From Nitrospirales bacterium (GTDB lineage: Bacteria > Nitrospirota > Thermodesulfovibrionia > Thermodesulfovibrionales > Dissulfurispiraceae), in NCBI GenBank assembly GCA_020846375.1, contig JADLDZ010000329.1, positions 1 to 5,659 of the forward strand: DNA of 5,659 bases, in the 5' to 3' direction. Positions within the stretch are counted from its first letter, which is position 1, and each line of letters begins with the position of its first letter. Made by a program: the position numbers and the translations under genes. This document shows, one piece after another, positions 5,163-5,659 of this stretch. The notes under the pieces are model-generated. The model saw only the letters and a program-made list of their open reading frames with translations. It was not told where the DNA came from and ran no database searches.

Positions 5163-5659
5163 TACCCCGGGCCTGGTGATTCCTCCCCTCCTGGCGGGGC
5201 TGCCCGTGCGTGGCTTTTTCACGACAAAGGCGCTGAACGGAGATCTGGAGGCCGTCGCCCGGATGCTTTCCCTGCCCGCATCACACATTTACCTTCCCGT
5301 CCAGAAGCATACGGACCGGGTTATCGTGGCGGATCACGACCTCGAACCGCGGGTTGCGGATGCGGTGGTGACGAACAGGACCGGGGTCCTCATCGGCATC
5401 CAGGTTGCGGACTGTGTTCCTCTTCTCCTGTATGACAGGAAGAGACATGCGGTGGGCGCCGTCCATGCGGGCTGGAGGGGCACCGGTGCGGGGATCCTGA
5501 AGAATACCGTACACGTCATGGTGGAGAGGTTCCGTTCCGACCCCGCCGATATCCTGGTGGCGGTGGGGCCGAGCATCAAGGGGTGCTGCTACGAAGTGGG
5601 GCATGAGGTGGTCGAGGCGGTCAGCAGGGCTTCGGGCGAGGGGGAGTATTATTGGAAGA
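5155..5659 (+). CDS. pgeF: YfiH/PgeF-type laccase-domain protein (peptidoglycan editing factor / purine nucleoside phosphorylase family), 3'-truncated by window edge
   Basis: The ATG lies within the end of nnr (eight-base overlap), with GGAGG eight bases upstream. 168 residues are visible of a usual ~240-260. The three zinc/catalytic positions are intact: His52 in LPVQKHTDRV, Cys87 in VADCVPLLLYD and His104 in AVHAGWRGT. The 17-residue Cys-His spacing equals that of B. subtilis YlmD as I recall it. The family segment GPSIKGCCYEVG (138-149) follows. The N-terminus is short: FFTTKALNGDLEAVARML leads almost straight to the first catalytic His. The usual GG.S...LNLG..VGDD..V..NR stretch is absent or reduced. 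Family knowledge: E. coli YfiH keeps L-Ser or Gly out of the L-Ala position of peptidoglycan precursors, and homologues cleave purine nucleosides with phosphate. Older 'polyphenol oxidase' or 'multicopper' labels are misleading. Membership of the family is secure; the substrate here is not. Confidence 0.9.
   Translation, partial: MVDTPGLVIPPLLAGLPVRGFFTTKALNGDLEAVARMLSLPASHIYLPVQKHTDRVIVADHDLEPRVADAVVTNRTGVLIGIQVADCVPLLLYDRKRHAVGAVHAGWRGTGAGILKNTVHVMVERFRSDPADILVAVGPSIKGCCYEVGHEVVEAVSRASGEGEYYWK

Overview
This is a GC-rich bacterial chromosomal window with five protein genes and two intergenic regions. The gene set is a cytochrome-type nitric oxide reductase, an RhlE-type helicase with a short basic tail, an alanine dehydrogenase, a fused NAD(P)HX repair enzyme and a YfiH/PgeF protein. 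This fits a respiring Gram-negative bacterium; Desulfuromonadales-like Deltaproteobacteria or Nitrospirota are guesses from the flavour of the proteins, not a firm assignment. No mobile element, tRNA, rRNA or CRISPR array was seen.

Layout. Positions 1-866 (+) hold the C-terminal 287 residues of NorB, the catalytic subunit of nitric oxide reductase. It is cut by the left edge and converges on a DEAD-box helicase (882-2150, -), with 15 bases between the two stop codons. Upstream of the helicase, 2151-2313 carries a good sigma70-type promoter, a short leader, an intrinsic terminator and then the Shine-Dalgarno site, an arrangement that suggests transcription attenuation. Alanine dehydrogenase (2314-3402, -) follows. 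A 167-base divergent intergenic region (3403-3569) separates it from the nnr gene (3570-5162, +). The nnr stop overlaps the start of a yfiH/pgeF gene (5155 to the right edge, +, incomplete).

How the genes relate. nnr and pgeF are translationally coupled and form an operon. By family knowledge both are housekeeping 'repair' functions: Nnr restores damaged NAD(P)H, and PgeF-type proteins edit peptidoglycan precursors carrying the wrong first amino acid. Across the divergent promoter region sits an NAD-dependent enzyme that consumes or makes L-alanine, the amino acid PgeF protects in the cell wall. That link is an inference. NorB and the helicase appear to be separate units. The main points for a second look are the terminator in the helicase leader, the symmetric inverted repeat around the nnr -10 element, the hairpin in the ald leader and the shortened N-terminus of the PgeF-like protein. 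I found no clearly new multi-gene system.
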